A stretch of DNA of 64,000 nt from Stenocarpella maydis. Lineage: Eukaryota > Ascomycota > Sordariomycetes > Diaporthales > Diaporthaceae. Below the pieces are notes generated by a model. That model had not been told where the DNA came from and ran no database searches. It was given only the letters and a program-made list of their open reading frames with translations. A program made the position numbers and the translations under genes. This document shows positions 41,295-52,663 of this stretch, one piece after another. The stretch's first letter is position 1, and every line of letters starts with the position of its first letter. Location of the stretch: positions 56,907 to 120,906 of the forward strand of contig NQMI01000119.1 in NCBI GenBank assembly GCA_002270565.1, in the 5' to 3' direction.

Positions 41295-44200
41295 GGAGAG
41301 GGCTGTTCCTCGAAGGCGGTATGGATCTTTGTTTGAGTCCGAGTTGCTGGTGCTCGTGTGTTGGCGGCAGGCAGTTGACGGTCGCCACAAGACCTCGGGA
41401 GGTTGGTGGAAAACAGGCTAGACTGCCAGCCAGCCTCCGCGCTTTCTGTAAGCAGGGCAGAGGGCAGGCTGTGGCGGCTCAAGGGCAGGCGGGCACTGGG
41501 CAGGGCTGGCAGGGCTGGCAGGGAGGCAGGGCGGAGGGTGGATGCTCTGTCAGTCAGGACTTGTCTGGCTGAATCTGGGCTGTGGAGCCACTTGACGAGG
41601 AGCGGCACTAACGTCGATCTGGCTGACGGCCTGCGGTGAATCTCCCGCCTCGGGGCTAGAATGTGTTGCCTGAGTGCCTGAGGCCCTGAGAGGCTGAGAG
41701 GCTAGAACATTTGAACCCGGGCGGAAAACAGACGACAGGGGATCCGCAGCTGGTTTGACCAAAGCTTGTTCGCTCGCACTCGGCCTTTCCTGTCGGACGG
41801 ATGCTGAGTGTTTGGGCGAGTTGGGATTTTCTTTCTGTCTTCTCGTTGGGCAGTGGCGCCCCCTCCCCATTCGGCCCGTCGATCCCCCGCCCTGGCCAAG
41901 CTCTCTCGCTCTCTTCCGCCTCCTCTTCACACTAGGTATGCTGTACACCCTGACACTGTAATGACAATACCAGACATGGACTATATCGCCAGATAAGAGC
42001 CCCCCTGCCTCTCTGGGTGCCCCCTCCCTCCCCTCCTGTGTATAAGCGGCATGGTGGGGTCCAAGGACTTCTCTCCGATACACGTGCACACCGACGGCTT
42101 GTGCTGCTTGTCTTTTGGTGTTGAATATCAATGGTACCGAATCTGTCAAACCCCCCGCACTGAAACACGTCCCGAGACCGCATCCGTGCGTGCAGGCTCC
42201 AGCTGCGCGAACCTCGCAAGCTCTCGTCTCATGCCGTCACCACCTCCGCAGCACCTGACAGAAGAACTGCCGGGCCCATCGTCTTCGCAGTTTTGTTTCG
42301 TCCTCGAGGCCATACAGCAGTCCCGCCTCGCCGATGTAGTGGTGCTCTTGGACACGGCTGTCCCATGCAGGATCCCGGGGGCAGCAACGAGGGGAGGGCA
42401 TCAGGAAGAACATTCAAAATGCCTGGGTATATATTTATCGGTAGTAGGTATGTAGGAGTGACGACGGTTGAACAAGACTCGTCATCCGTGCCACCCCGTC
42501 TCCTGCTCACCAAAACAACATGACCGCTCCCATCTCCTTCAAGCCCCGGACCCCACGACCTCGTCTCGAGTTTTTCCTTCAGAGCCCCAGCCGAGATACA
42601 CGCATCATCCAAACTCACATCATCCTTGACCCGGCACCCCCCAGGTCGTGCCAACATTGCAAGATATCACGGCATTGCGGGAGCCAACCAGCTAGTCCGG
42701 TTCGTCCGCTCTACCTCCCAAGAATGCAGAGCAATCTCGTCCACGCACGGACAGCCCCAATCCCAACCCCCATCCTCTCTCTCCCTTCCCTTCCAACCCC
42801 TCCTCTTGCGAGCTCCAGCTCCAGCTCTGCCTCTGCCTCTGCCTCTGCCTCTGCCTCTGCCTCTGCTAGCGTAGCTCCAGCTCCCAGCTCCCGGGTCTCC
42901 GTGACGGGCCTCGCTCCCCAACTGTCCGCGACCGCCACGTCCAATATCCAACATCCAACATCCTCGTCGCCCTCGTCCTCCCATCCTCGCCACATCCACT
43001 GTCCATCCTTCCGTCCGCGGTTCCTTGGTCGCATCGTCCACCATCCACACCCAACCATCCGGTCCCCACCGTCTCTGGTCATACACTGTGAAGGTATCCC
43101 TGGCGTGACTTGGACCAGCCCGACCTGGACTGGCCTGACTTGGGCCCGCCTGGGCTGGCCTGGCCTGATTTCAGAGAGCCTGGCGTACCATCGTGCTCTT
43201 CGTGCTCTTCGGAAAGTGGCTGCCTTGTGCCGAAAGCGTGCACACATGGGCGCACGCACACACACCTTTCTCCCTCCTCCATGTCGCTCCTCAATCCATC
43301 CATGGGCCATGACGCGACCCGTGGACCGAGGTGGGCCACACATGGTCTCCGCCATCCTCAGCCTCTTTGCCAGCTGTCCGTCAGCTCTAGTTTAATCGTC
43401 TTGCAGACCGACTATTCTGCTGTCCAGTCGGGGCTCGTGCTCGCATCGGATCCCACGGCGCTGCCCGGCTCACAAGCCCAACGGCCCGGGCAGCCCATCC
43501 CTTCGCCGGGCTCGTGCGAAGGTGTGCTTGCTCTCCATCACTTGGCACCACACGTCACCAATGCCTGTCTCACGTCGGATCCAGGGAACGCACTGTCACA
43601 TGAGGTCGTGATGAGGTGCAGAACATGACTCTGCTGCATGCTCCCCTTCCGCCTGTCGTGCTGCGCTTCCTCCGCTAATGCTGGTCACAGTTTCCGATAT
43701 CCCAAGGTCGCATCCATGAAACATGGGGAACCCTCGATCTGCTCTCTGCCTAGGTTTATGTAGTACATGATTCATCCACTGCCTTCTTAACAAGCTTCGA
43801 GAACTTTTCCACAGCCTTCTCCCGTGCAGTACAACCCTTCCCTAGATAGGTCATCGTTGGGCCAGCGCAACACTGCATCGAAAACGCCGGGCCCACCCTG
43901 CAGCAAGTCTTGACTAACACAGTTAGCCTCCTGTCAACCACGGGGAATCCACGCCTTGGAAATGCGGCCCCAAACTTGACTAGGGAAAACTGAAGCAAAT
44001 CTCTACGACAAGCTTGCTTGACTCCCGGGTTGCGGACCCGGCAACCACTGCCTCTTGCTGCCCTTACAGGCTCTGATCGCAGAGTGCAGGCTGCACGAGG
44101 CAAACTCGGCAGTCCGTCCGCTTGCATCAGGGTGAGGGGCTCCTCTGTCCCTCTCCGCCAGGGAGGGAGGCACTCTCGAGTGAGGCCTTCCCTCCCCCTG

Positions 44201-44680
44201 CCCGGGCGCCACCGCGCAAGTCTGCTTGCTACTATTGTATTATGGCGGATCCAGGTGACGGCCGTGCCGTTGTCAGGAGGAGGTAATTGCCCAACTGGAG
44301 GGGAGCCAAGTCAAGGCTGACCGCTCCATGGTTTTTTGACGACCAAGTCAGATATCTCCCCACACCTCCCTCTTGTCATTGAGCACCATAGACCTGCGAC
44401 TTTTCATAGGCCTACCCACGTCGCCGTCAAGTAGTTTGCTGATGATGAGTCAAAACACCTTCAGACGGTAGCCGGTCCCGCTTATTGAGTTGTACGCCCA
44501 GCTGCATAATCACTGGGTCGGACTGCCGCGAGTAAGGTCAGCAAGTCCAGTTTTCTTACCACATGAATCAGTAGATATTCTTCCGGGCATCCCCTTGGAT
44601 TCAATATGCCTTCTTCTCTCCAGAGTCTGGACCACTGGTTGCTGTTCCCCATTCTTCTTCCTCACCCACCCGAGCTCACG
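41295..44680. other. 3.4-kb gene-poor region
   Basis: It lies between two divergent genes, the zinc-cluster regulator (minus) and a P450 (plus), so it holds both promoters. It has a CTCTGC hexamer array and CT-rich blocks around 42770-43000. Long frames here, such as 42520-43395 (plus), are driven by these repeats. A Cys-containing minus-strand frame at 43756-44127 is discussed in the findings. Confidence 0.5.
42825..42866. repeat. CTCTGC hexamer repeat
   Basis: Seven tandem CTCTGC units. In one plus-strand frame they read as Ser-Ala repeats, which creates a misleading long open frame. Confidence 0.95.
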
Positions 44681-46389
44681 ATGCTCGTCCAAGCTGGCTC
44701 GACAAAGGACATCGAGGTTGCCCTCGGCGCCTCTGTGGTCCTGCTCTTCATATGGCTCTCCTCTATTCTCTACAAGCGCAAGCGCTTGTCCTACCCTCTG
44801 CCCCCCGGTCCGCCCGGAAAATTCCTAATCGGGAATCTGGGCAGCATTAGTGAGCACCCAGAGTTGGATTACATACGATGGGGCAAAGAGTACAGTGAGT
44901 CCCTCAGTGGAAAGACAGCCAGTCTTCCAGCGAAATATATATGTGTATATATAAAGGCATACTAGAACAACGGCTGAGACTTGTTCAGACTCCGACGTTA
45001 TCCATGTTACCGTTCTTGGACAGCACATGATATGCCTCAACAGCGTCAAGGCGGCGACAGATCTACTCGACCGTCGCGGTGCCAACTACTGCGACCGGCC
45101 TCGCTTCACCCTGTTCGAAATGTAGGTCCCAGCAGGCCACCGTGTCAGCGAGTAGGACGCAGTACTAATGGTTCCTGGACAGCATGGGCTGGGGCCTAAC
45201 ACTGACCTTCCTCCGATGGGGCCCGCAGTTTAAACTTCACCGGCGCATGTTTCAACACACCTTCACACAATCCGCCGTCAAGACGTTCCGGCCAATGCAG
45301 ACCCACGAAGCCCGCAAGGCCGTACGCTCCCTACTCTATAGTCCCAGGGACTGGCGAGACACGGCCCTGCTACTCACCACTAGCGTCATCTTCCGCATCG
45401 CCTACGGCCAGGAGATCAAAGACAAGGACTCGCCCTACACGGCCATGGCACACGACGCTAACAAAGTCACCACCAACGGCGGAATCGCTGGTTCTTCAGT
45501 TGTTGATCTGTTTCCTCCGGCCAGGTATTTCTTACCCTCGAGTCTATCGGCCCCTCTGCGACATGCTAGGGACAGCCGCGAGGCAATCAAGACGATCCAC
45601 GAGGTTCCATGGGCAGACAGCATGCGCGACATCGAGGCCGGCACTGCCTCCCCGTCCTTCATGAAGTCGCACTGGGAGCGCTACATGGCAAACGAAAAGG
45701 CTGGCATCTGGCAGGAGACCACCGTCGCCGACCTCAAGGGTGCTACCGCCGCGGTATTCATCGCCGGCGGGAACAGCACCTGGGGCACCGTGCTCAGCGC
45801 CATGCTGTTCCTCACTAAATACCCCGAAATCCAGCGGCGAGTCAAACATGAAATCGACAACGTGGTCGGCCCTGGCTGCCTGCCTACCTTTGACGACAGA
45901 CCAAAGCTCGAATACTTCAACCGTTTCATGAACGAGGTCATGCGCGCCCTTCCGCTGAACCCGCTGGTAATCCCGCACCAAAGCATCAAAGACGATGTCT
46001 ATAATGGCATGTTCATCCCCGCTGGCACCGTCGTGTTCGCCAACACAAAGGCGATGTGCTCCGACCCCGACACCTACCGCGACCCAGACAAGTTCGATCC
46101 GGACCGGTACGAGCGCGGGGAGCCCTACCCAGTTGGCAACTTCGGCTTTGGAAGGAGGAAGTGCCCCGGAAACCACCTTGCCGCCGCCACGGTCTTCATC
46201 TTCATAGCGACCATGCTGGCGACCTTCGACCTCGACAAGGTGATCGGCCCCGGCGGTGAGCTGGTCGAGCCCGAAGCCACGCTGACGGTGGGACTCGGTG
46301 GCCACCCGGCACCTTTCGAGTTGCGTCTGCGTGTGCGGAGTGAGGAGCGTGCAAGGCTGCTGAAGGACGAGGAGAACATGGAGATGTAG
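44681..46389 (+). CDS. cytochrome P450 monooxygenase
   Basis: A complete microsomal P450 of 517 residues. The anchor is at about residues 11-30 (VALGASVVLLFIWLSSILY), then the hinge YPLPPGPPGKFLIGNLG. The I-helix oxygen-activation motif is AGGNST. The K-helix ExxR is NEVMR. FDPDRYERG and the heme loop FGFGRRKCPG (Cys443) follow. Exons: 44681-44894, 44989-45121 and 45183-46389. The second intron has a TACTAAT branch. The heme region and RYFLPSSL-type features resemble the CYP64/OrdA-like microsomal group of fungi, but the substrate is unknown. An earlier in-frame Met (44606) would add 25 residues before the anchor. No tailoring or backbone enzyme lies beside it, so a biosynthetic cluster is not supported. 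Confidence 0.9.
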
Positions 46390-47712
46390 ACAAAACCTCC
46401 CCCCCCCCTTTTTTTTTCTGTTGTCATTTTCTTCCTTCCTTTTTAACGACCTATGACTTATGATTTACATACCCAGCTGCATGGTTTTGCACGCTTGCAT
46501 CAATGATACCGGCCCTTAGATTTAGAGCATGTTGGATATGGATTTTTATAACTGGTTTATATATTGGACGCCATTGCATTTACTACCCCTTAGACTTAGA
46601 AACATATTCACAGAGCTTTACAACAACAATGAAGCCACTGGTATTACTTTGGGATATTTGCCATGATTTGCTACTTGTATTGCGTATTCGTGGCTGTTGT
46701 GTCCTACAAGGAATCAAAGTTGTATATATATATGTGTGTGCGTGTGTGTGTGTGTGTGTGTGAGACTTCTCCACATCACTTAGTAAAGTGATGAGCATCA
46801 TGAAACAAACAATAATATGTCCCCTTAGTGCAGAAGCCAAATTGCTGGGCCTCTCTGTTTTCGAGAACGCAGTGCCTTTTGTGAAGAATTGAGACGTCTC
46901 TCGAAATGCCCAAAGGCAACAGAAGAAAAGAAGGGAAAGCAGAGTTGAGTGCGGGCTGCTGCTCAGTCTTTCAATATCGCAGGATGTCGTTAACCGAGGA
47001 GCCTCCACGTCTTGGTGAGACAAGCCTTGGAGAGGTGGCCGCCTGGTGACCTTAAATGACAGGTCGCATGCCTGCGCTCACCCTATGCAAAAGCATGATC
47101 ACTGTTGCATCCAGCAAGCCACAAAAAACGGTCAGGGCCGTGCGTGCATCCATTCCCCCTGTAGCTTCAACTACCTGCATGGCCGGCAACCTCATGCCTA
47201 GGAAGTAGTCACGAAATGCTTAGTCTTTCAAGACCATTTGTGGGTCAGACTAGGTTCTACTAGGCCAGAACACCTCCCAGAGGTCAGCAGTTACATATGT
47301 ATGTGTGCGAGGAGACAAGACAGGAAGGTAGGCGTGCACAAGAAAGCCACGAATGTGGAGCGATCTGGATAGAGCGTACATTCGGCCTACCGGCCAAGCT
47401 ATTCATAGACACACCAGAGGTGCTCTCAGGCTCTAAGGCAATAATACATAGGCAAAGAGCAGCTCTCATGAGCGAGAAGACGAGACCAGTGTTTAAGGCC
47501 TCCACAAACAACAGAATGCTTGATTTCATTGCTACTCGGGAAAGAGGGCCCCTCCAAAAAGAAAAAAGCATGAATACCTATTCCATGCGGGTCTAGAACT
47601 CATGAACTAAACCGCCAGAATCCCTCCCAGTCCCGCCAAACGATCCCCAACGCCATCCAGATGCAAAAAGAGACATGTTAACCTGCAGCAGGGGTAGCAA
47701 AGCAAGGCGAAC
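46390..47712. other. convergent 3' spacer
   Basis: It separates the P450 (plus) from NC2-beta (minus). A C run followed by a T run lies just after the P450 stop (46399-46418), and a dinucleotide microsatellite follows. No gene is seen. Confidence 0.5.
46721..46762. repeat. (TA)n(TG)n microsatellite
   Basis: A short TA tract runs directly into about sixteen TG units, interrupted once by CG. Confidence 0.95.
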
Positions 47713-48773
47713 CTAGTTGTGCCGTGCAGCGGCCGCGGCGAACTGTTCGGCCTGTATCTTCTCAAGCTCCTCCATGGAGAGACCGCTCTGGTCGAACTTG
47801 TTGAGCTTCTTCTCCCGTCCCTGTGTTTAGGATACTGTCAGTCAACGCCTTGGGAAGATTCCGCAAGTTGCTGTCGAAAGTGCGGGGCCGATTCGTGCAT
47901 ACCTTCTGCTGCTCCTTGTGCTCCGAGGCGGCCTCGATGACGGCCGAGACGTACTCGGAGAACCCGAGCTGCTCCAGGGCCTTGGTGATGTGGTCGCACG
48001 CGATGGTCTTCTTGGCCTCCTTCTCCGAGATCTCGTTGGCCTCGGACGAGACGAGCGTAATAAACTCGACGCAGCACTCGATCAACAGATCCCGGGCCTC
48101 CTTGGCGAACGCCACGCCGTCGGCGGGCGGGAGGATCTCGGTGACGATTTTCTGGACCGTGGCTGTTGTCGCTTGTCAGCAGAGTGAAACAATCAGCGTG
48201 TGCAAGCTGGAGACGGGTGCCAGCGAGATGTCAGCGTAAGCCTGGACCTAGCCTGGATATATGCCGGCAAACATCCCATGTCCTGCAAGAAAGGAGAAGC
48301 GACCCACCCTTTGGAAGCGACAGGTCATCATTTGCTAGGGCAACATGTTAGCATGTCTGAACAACACACCGTGAGGGGACAAGCCACTGGATAGTAAGTA
48401 GTATGAGAAAGCCGTAGTGAAAGAAGGGCCGGGCAATGCTACAACAGCGAGTAATATTCTGACATGCAGTCTCGGAGACGAACCCAGGACTTGACCAGGC
48501 TCCATGCGATTGTGATGAGGCCACAAAGCACCGAGTCTCACCTGCCGCACTCGCTTGAGCAGCCTGCCGACTGACTCGCCTGGGAATGGGGCTCTGCTCA
48601 ACGGTTCCGTTCCGAAGACAAGGCTGCACTTGCAGTCTCTGGCTGGACCTCAAGCTCACTGCACTTGAAAAGGCGTGGCGTTCGAACAGACTCCCAATTC
48701 CGGGGAGCACGCATGGGCTGCCGTGGATTGTTGGCGGGGCTGGAAACTCACCTCCAAACTCGTGGTCCGACAT
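47713..48773 (-). CDS. NCB2: negative cofactor 2 subunit beta (Dr1)
   Basis: NC2-beta pairs with NC2-alpha through a histone fold and binds TBP on promoters, repressing or redirecting RNA polymerase II initiation. The spliced protein (138 residues) starts MSDHEFGGANDDLSLPKA and continues TVQKIVTEILP. The histone-fold core has FAKEARDLLIECCVEFITLV, SSEANEISEKEAKKTIACDH and ITKALEQLGFSEYV. It ends GREKKLNKFDQSGLSMEELE and AAAAARHN. Exons: 48752-48773 (22 nt), 48308-48334 (27 nt), 47903-48162 and 47713-47820. Intron 1 is 417 nt, far longer than any other intron in the window. The two tiny first exons are supported by exact agreement with the conserved N-terminus. Confidence 0.92.
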
Positions 48774-49238
48774 GGTGGAAGAGCGAGTGGTCGCTGCCTT
48801 GATAAAGGGTTGGGAGCCAAGATGCGATGGGCCGGGGGGCGCTGCGGGTTTCCGGACTGCCCAGGTGGGAATGAAATAAAAAATCCAAGGGGGAAAGAGG
48901 CCTGCTGGTCTTTTAAATCAAGGTATAATGCATGAGCTCTTCATCCTTACTACGACGACCTTGGCGGCTGCGACATGCTGCTGGAGTGACTTTGGAGCTG
49001 GTCTGGTGGTCCCTTTCGGGAGGCGAGGCCCCCGTCCAACCAGTCTGGAGGAGCCGCCTTAGCCAGCCTTTAAGTAGTTATGCCTCCAGCAAAGGGAAGC
49101 GTCTCACCTTGGGGGGCGCCTGCCGCTTTGGTAGCAGCTGTGGCTCAGCCTATCGGCAGCCTTGTTTCTCGGCGTTGAGCTAGCCGCTTCGGGTACTGAG
49201 CGGCTGGCCCTTACCACAAAGCGTTGCAAAATCCAAGG

Positions 49239-49279
49239 TTTTTTTTTTTTTTTTNNNNNNNNNNNNNNNNGGGGGGGGG
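49239..49279. other. assembly gap between T16 and G9 runs
   Basis: Sixteen T, sixteen N, then nine G. This is the same arrangement and orientation as the gap near 7.1 kb. Confidence 0.95.
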
Positions 49280-49459
49280 TTTGTCCATAAAAGCTCATCC
49301 GATTGGCAGGCTTGTCTCTCTGCTCCTGCAAACCCTCGACACAATCTTTGCATTGTTGCACCAACTCGCCCTTCAAGGGCTGCCCACATCAGAACGTCAG
49401 CAGGATAAACCGCCGAAATGAGCTGAAGTAAAGGATTTCTCTTGTCCTGTCTGCCGCTC

Positions 49460-49493
49460 GGTCGGTCGGTCAGTCAGTCAGTCAGTCAGTCAG
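49460..49493. repeat. GTCG/GTCA tetranucleotide repeat
   Basis: Two to three GTCG units followed by about six GTCA units in one array. Confidence 0.9.
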
Positions 49494-50248
49494 CCTGTCT
49501 GCTGGCTCAGGTGTGCAACAGGTTTGTGAAATCTTCCAGTCCTTCCTCCTCCAGCACAAAATGATGAACTTGTTGTCGCCCCAGGCATACTTAACCATGG
49601 TGATTGACTTGTCCTAAGCCAAACGGACCATTTCTGATGCGCACCCTTCACGCCGCCTCTTCGCCACGTGCACTCTTCTGGAAACTGGCATTTACTAACA
49701 CCGCTGATAGGTTTGTTCCCAAGTTTCTTAGATACTTGCAGCGACCGCCCCAGCATCCCACCTGCCATGATGTCCAAAATGTAGTACTATCAAATACCGA
49801 TCACGACGTGACGGAAAAATTCCAATACCTGAGCACAAGACATCCTGGCCAACGCGCGCACAACATGGAGATGGCGGGGGGATGCTGACTCCATTTGGAT
49901 GCAGTCACCAGGCATGGCAACCTGCGGCACAGGGTTAAGATACGTTCAAGGTGGGTCACTGTTCTCTATTTCTGAAATTTTCCTGTTGTCAAGAGGAGCC
50001 TATGATTACAAAAACCATTCCATGCTAAAACTGAATCACCCGTGTGGAAAAAAATGTACTGCTTTTCATCTTTCGAATGAGGCTCCTCTATGCATCTGGA
50101 TATTCTTGTGCAGTTCACCGCCAGGATCATTGGTTGACATATTTCAATAGCAAACTCGATCAGTCGCGGTACGAAGCCAGCTCCGGGCCATTCCACCTGC
50201 GCGTGTTTAGCACCGTGACGAGTTGGGGCCGAGTCTGGGTGTGCGTGC

Positions 50249-51033
50249 TTACTGCAGAAACTTGCCGCTCAAGTCGAGCGTGGCATCCAGGGCAAGCCTG
50301 GCGATCACGTTCCCAGGGCCCTCGGGCGGGTTCAGCTTGCCCTCCTCAAATGCGGACACGAAGCTGGCGTGGTCCGTGTCGTCCATGAATCCCTTTCCTT
50401 GCTCACGCAGGAGCTTCTGCATGCCCGTGTCTGTCCTTCCCGGGCTGAGGGAGACGGAAACGATGTCCTTCTCTTCGACGGCCAGGTGCTGGACGAGGGA
50501 ATGCAGGGCAGCCTTGGAGGACCCGTACGGGCCCCAGGCCTTGTAGCCCTTTGTCGCGGCGCCGGAAGAGGTGACGATGATGCGGCCCTTGGTCTGCCGC
50601 AGCTGTGGGATGACGGCTTGGACCAGGGCAAGAGGGCTGAAGAAGTTGATGTCATAGATAGTCTTCCACTCGTCCACAGCCGAGTCCGCAATGGGCTTGA
50701 TTGGCTCAAGCGCCCCATGGTTGATGACTATGCCGTCAACCTTCCCACCGAGCTTGACGGCGAGGTCTGTAACCTCTGTAGCATTCTGCCATAGACCTGT
50801 CAACCAAGAACGCCCACCAGTATCCACATAATCTCCTCAGTTCTTACCTCGAATTTTGTCAAATCCGCTGCCAAATACTCAACTTGGGCCGGGTACTGCT
50901 TCCTGAGAGCTTCAAGCTCGGTCTCCGTCCTCGCTACCAGCACCACCTTGTGAGAGTTCTGCAGCAGATACCGAGATACTGCCAAGCCGATACCTCGGCC
51001 AGCACCGGTCACGATGATTGTCTTGGCCGCCAT
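50249..51033 (-). CDS. short-chain dehydrogenase/reductase
   Basis: A classical SDR of 240 residues. The NAD(P)-binding TGxxxGIG motif is IIVTGAGRGIGLAVSRYLL near the N-terminus. The NNAG-like position reads INHGAL, an unusual His in place of Ala. The catalytic Ser lies in IIVTSSGAA, and the YxxxK is YGSSKAALHSL. SLSPGRTDTGMQ follows, as in benzil-reductase-like/sepiapterin-reductase-like SDRs. Exons: 50848-51033 and 50249-50785; the intron acceptor at GGCAG gives FEN-ATEVTDL. The start MAAKTIIVTG fits the family; an in-frame Met 12 codons upstream is less likely. The substrate is unknown. Confidence 0.9.
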
Positions 51034-51576
51034 GGTTTTTCTTGGTTCGCCTTCAAGACTAGAGAACAAATGTGGAGCAGGCTGGATGGCAACCTCTGCC
51101 TTCAGACGCCAACTCTATAAAGAAGACGCAAGCAGGATTTGAGGTCATTAGCGGGGCTGCGAACCGACGGCTTATATAATCAGCCAACGACGGCCAGGCC
51201 CACCTTGAATCATGGAGCGACATCTCGTCACTTCAACAAGATGGTCAAGGATAACGTGGACGCTTGGTAAGTTCAGCCGTTCAATGCCATTCAGTAACAC
51301 CAAAAAAAGCTGCACTGCTAGGTTTGACGACTGGCGAATCAACCAGAGGCTAGCCAAATCAGGTATACCGACAGCTCATGGTACGTATATCTGGGACGAC
51401 GAACATGGTTCACGGCCTGCTTGGGCCGCTTACTCACCAATCAAGCGAGAACCTGTCCATTGAGTTTTGCTACATGCAGGATCTATGCCAAGCAAAGCGA
51501 AACTTGTGCCCGACGGAGACTTGCAGATGTGATTCAAACAGCAGACGTGGAAGGCATAATATTTATTAGCGGGCAT
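51034..51576. other. intergenic spacer
   Basis: About 0.5 kb upstream of the SDR. It probably holds its promoter. Nothing else is recognised. Confidence 0.5.
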
Positions 51577-52160
51577 CTACCATTCCAATACAATGCTATC
51601 CCACACAAAACCCCTCCAGGTCGTATTCCTAGTCACCTCGAACGTGACCGTGTTCCACCCGGCGCTAAACACTTGGGCGTCAAAGGGGAACTCGAAATAC
51701 CTCCACTCGCCGGCCATCGTGGCGGAGCGGTATGGGCCCAGGTCACTGAGCAGCCCCGGGGTCCCGCTCGCCAAGTTGCCGATGACCCTGTCATTCGCAT
51801 AGACGGTCGAGCTCGCACCCGTGCTGTACCCCGTGAGCGAGACAATGAGCGCCGCGTAGCCGGTGTAGTAGCAGCCACTTCCCGTGTCCAGCGCAGAGGC
51901 AAGACCCAAGGGTAACAGTAACCAATACTTACTATACGACACATAATGACCGACGGCATCGCCAACAAGGTCCCGCTCCTTGTAGAACAGCTTCACGCCG
52001 TAGGTACGCTGCTGCGTCAGGTTCCACAGCTCATCGCCCATGACCCATGTCTCGTGGTCGACCTGCGATGGGAATGGCCTAGAAGCACGCTCCACAAGCG
52101 GATACGCCTCGCGAGGGCGCTCGCGAGGAGCAAGCTGGAACATGAGAACAGGCCCTTCAT
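51577..52160 (-). pseudogene. probable remnant of a PL4 rhamnogalacturonan lyase-like gene
   Basis: The C-terminal 80 or so residues read like the carbohydrate-binding third domain of family 4 polysaccharide lyases: YYTGYAALIVSLTGY, then AGEWRYFEFPFDAQVF and WRGFVWDSIVLEW before the stop. Upstream in the same frame are VDHETWVMGDELWNLTQQRT and LVGDAVGHYVSY. The large N-terminal catalytic domain is absent. At 52160 a Met in another frame begins MKGLFSCSSLLLASALA, a good signal peptide, but no acceptable intron joins it to the downstream frame. A GTAAGT sits inside the frame near 51942 without an obvious in-phase acceptor. I take this as a truncated relic of a secreted pectin-degrading enzyme; a short multi-exon gene is the alternative. 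Confidence 0.45.
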
Positions 52161-52663
52161 GATGCGAGGTGGGTGAGCCAGAGCAGTGGCGACGTACGGA
52201 CATCCAGCCTGGCCTTGGACACCGGGGGGAATACTCGAGCAGGTTTATATGTATGAGATCATGACGCCGTCGCGGGACATTGGCTCGCGCCCTGATGATG
52301 CGCGAGGCGCAAGATGACGGCGAAATGGTCCCGAGACCTGAAAGAGGCGACGTTCGGGCCATTGAGATGAACTGAGGCACTTATCATAGACATAAAAATT
52401 GATTCGCTGACTATAGATCGAAGAGAAGAGTTTTCGGCAAACTCGGGGTATAAGGGAATAACACATTATATAGGCGACAAGTGTCATGTTAAGAAACTCC
52501 ATCTCTTTGCTCGATGCCCAATATCGCTTGCTGGATCGCCGAGGCTAATGCAACGCTTGAAAACACGATAGCCAAGAAAGGGGTAAAAGAAAGGACAGCG
52601 AAACAAGACAGCAGAATGAAACCAGACAAGGAGCGTGTAGTGGTAACAGGTCCAACGAAGCTC

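Larger units (their letters stand above)
48774..50248. other. intergenic spacer with assembly gap and tetramer repeat
   Basis: About 1.5 kb upstream of NC2-beta. It contains the second T-run/N/G-run gap and a GTCG/GTCA tetramer array at 49460-49493. I see no gene, but the gap leaves part unknown. Confidence 0.5.

Noticed and set aside
42520..43395. 291-codon plus-strand frame
   Set aside because: Driven by the CTCTGC hexamer array and CT-rich DNA; Ser-Ala repeats and no conserved segment.
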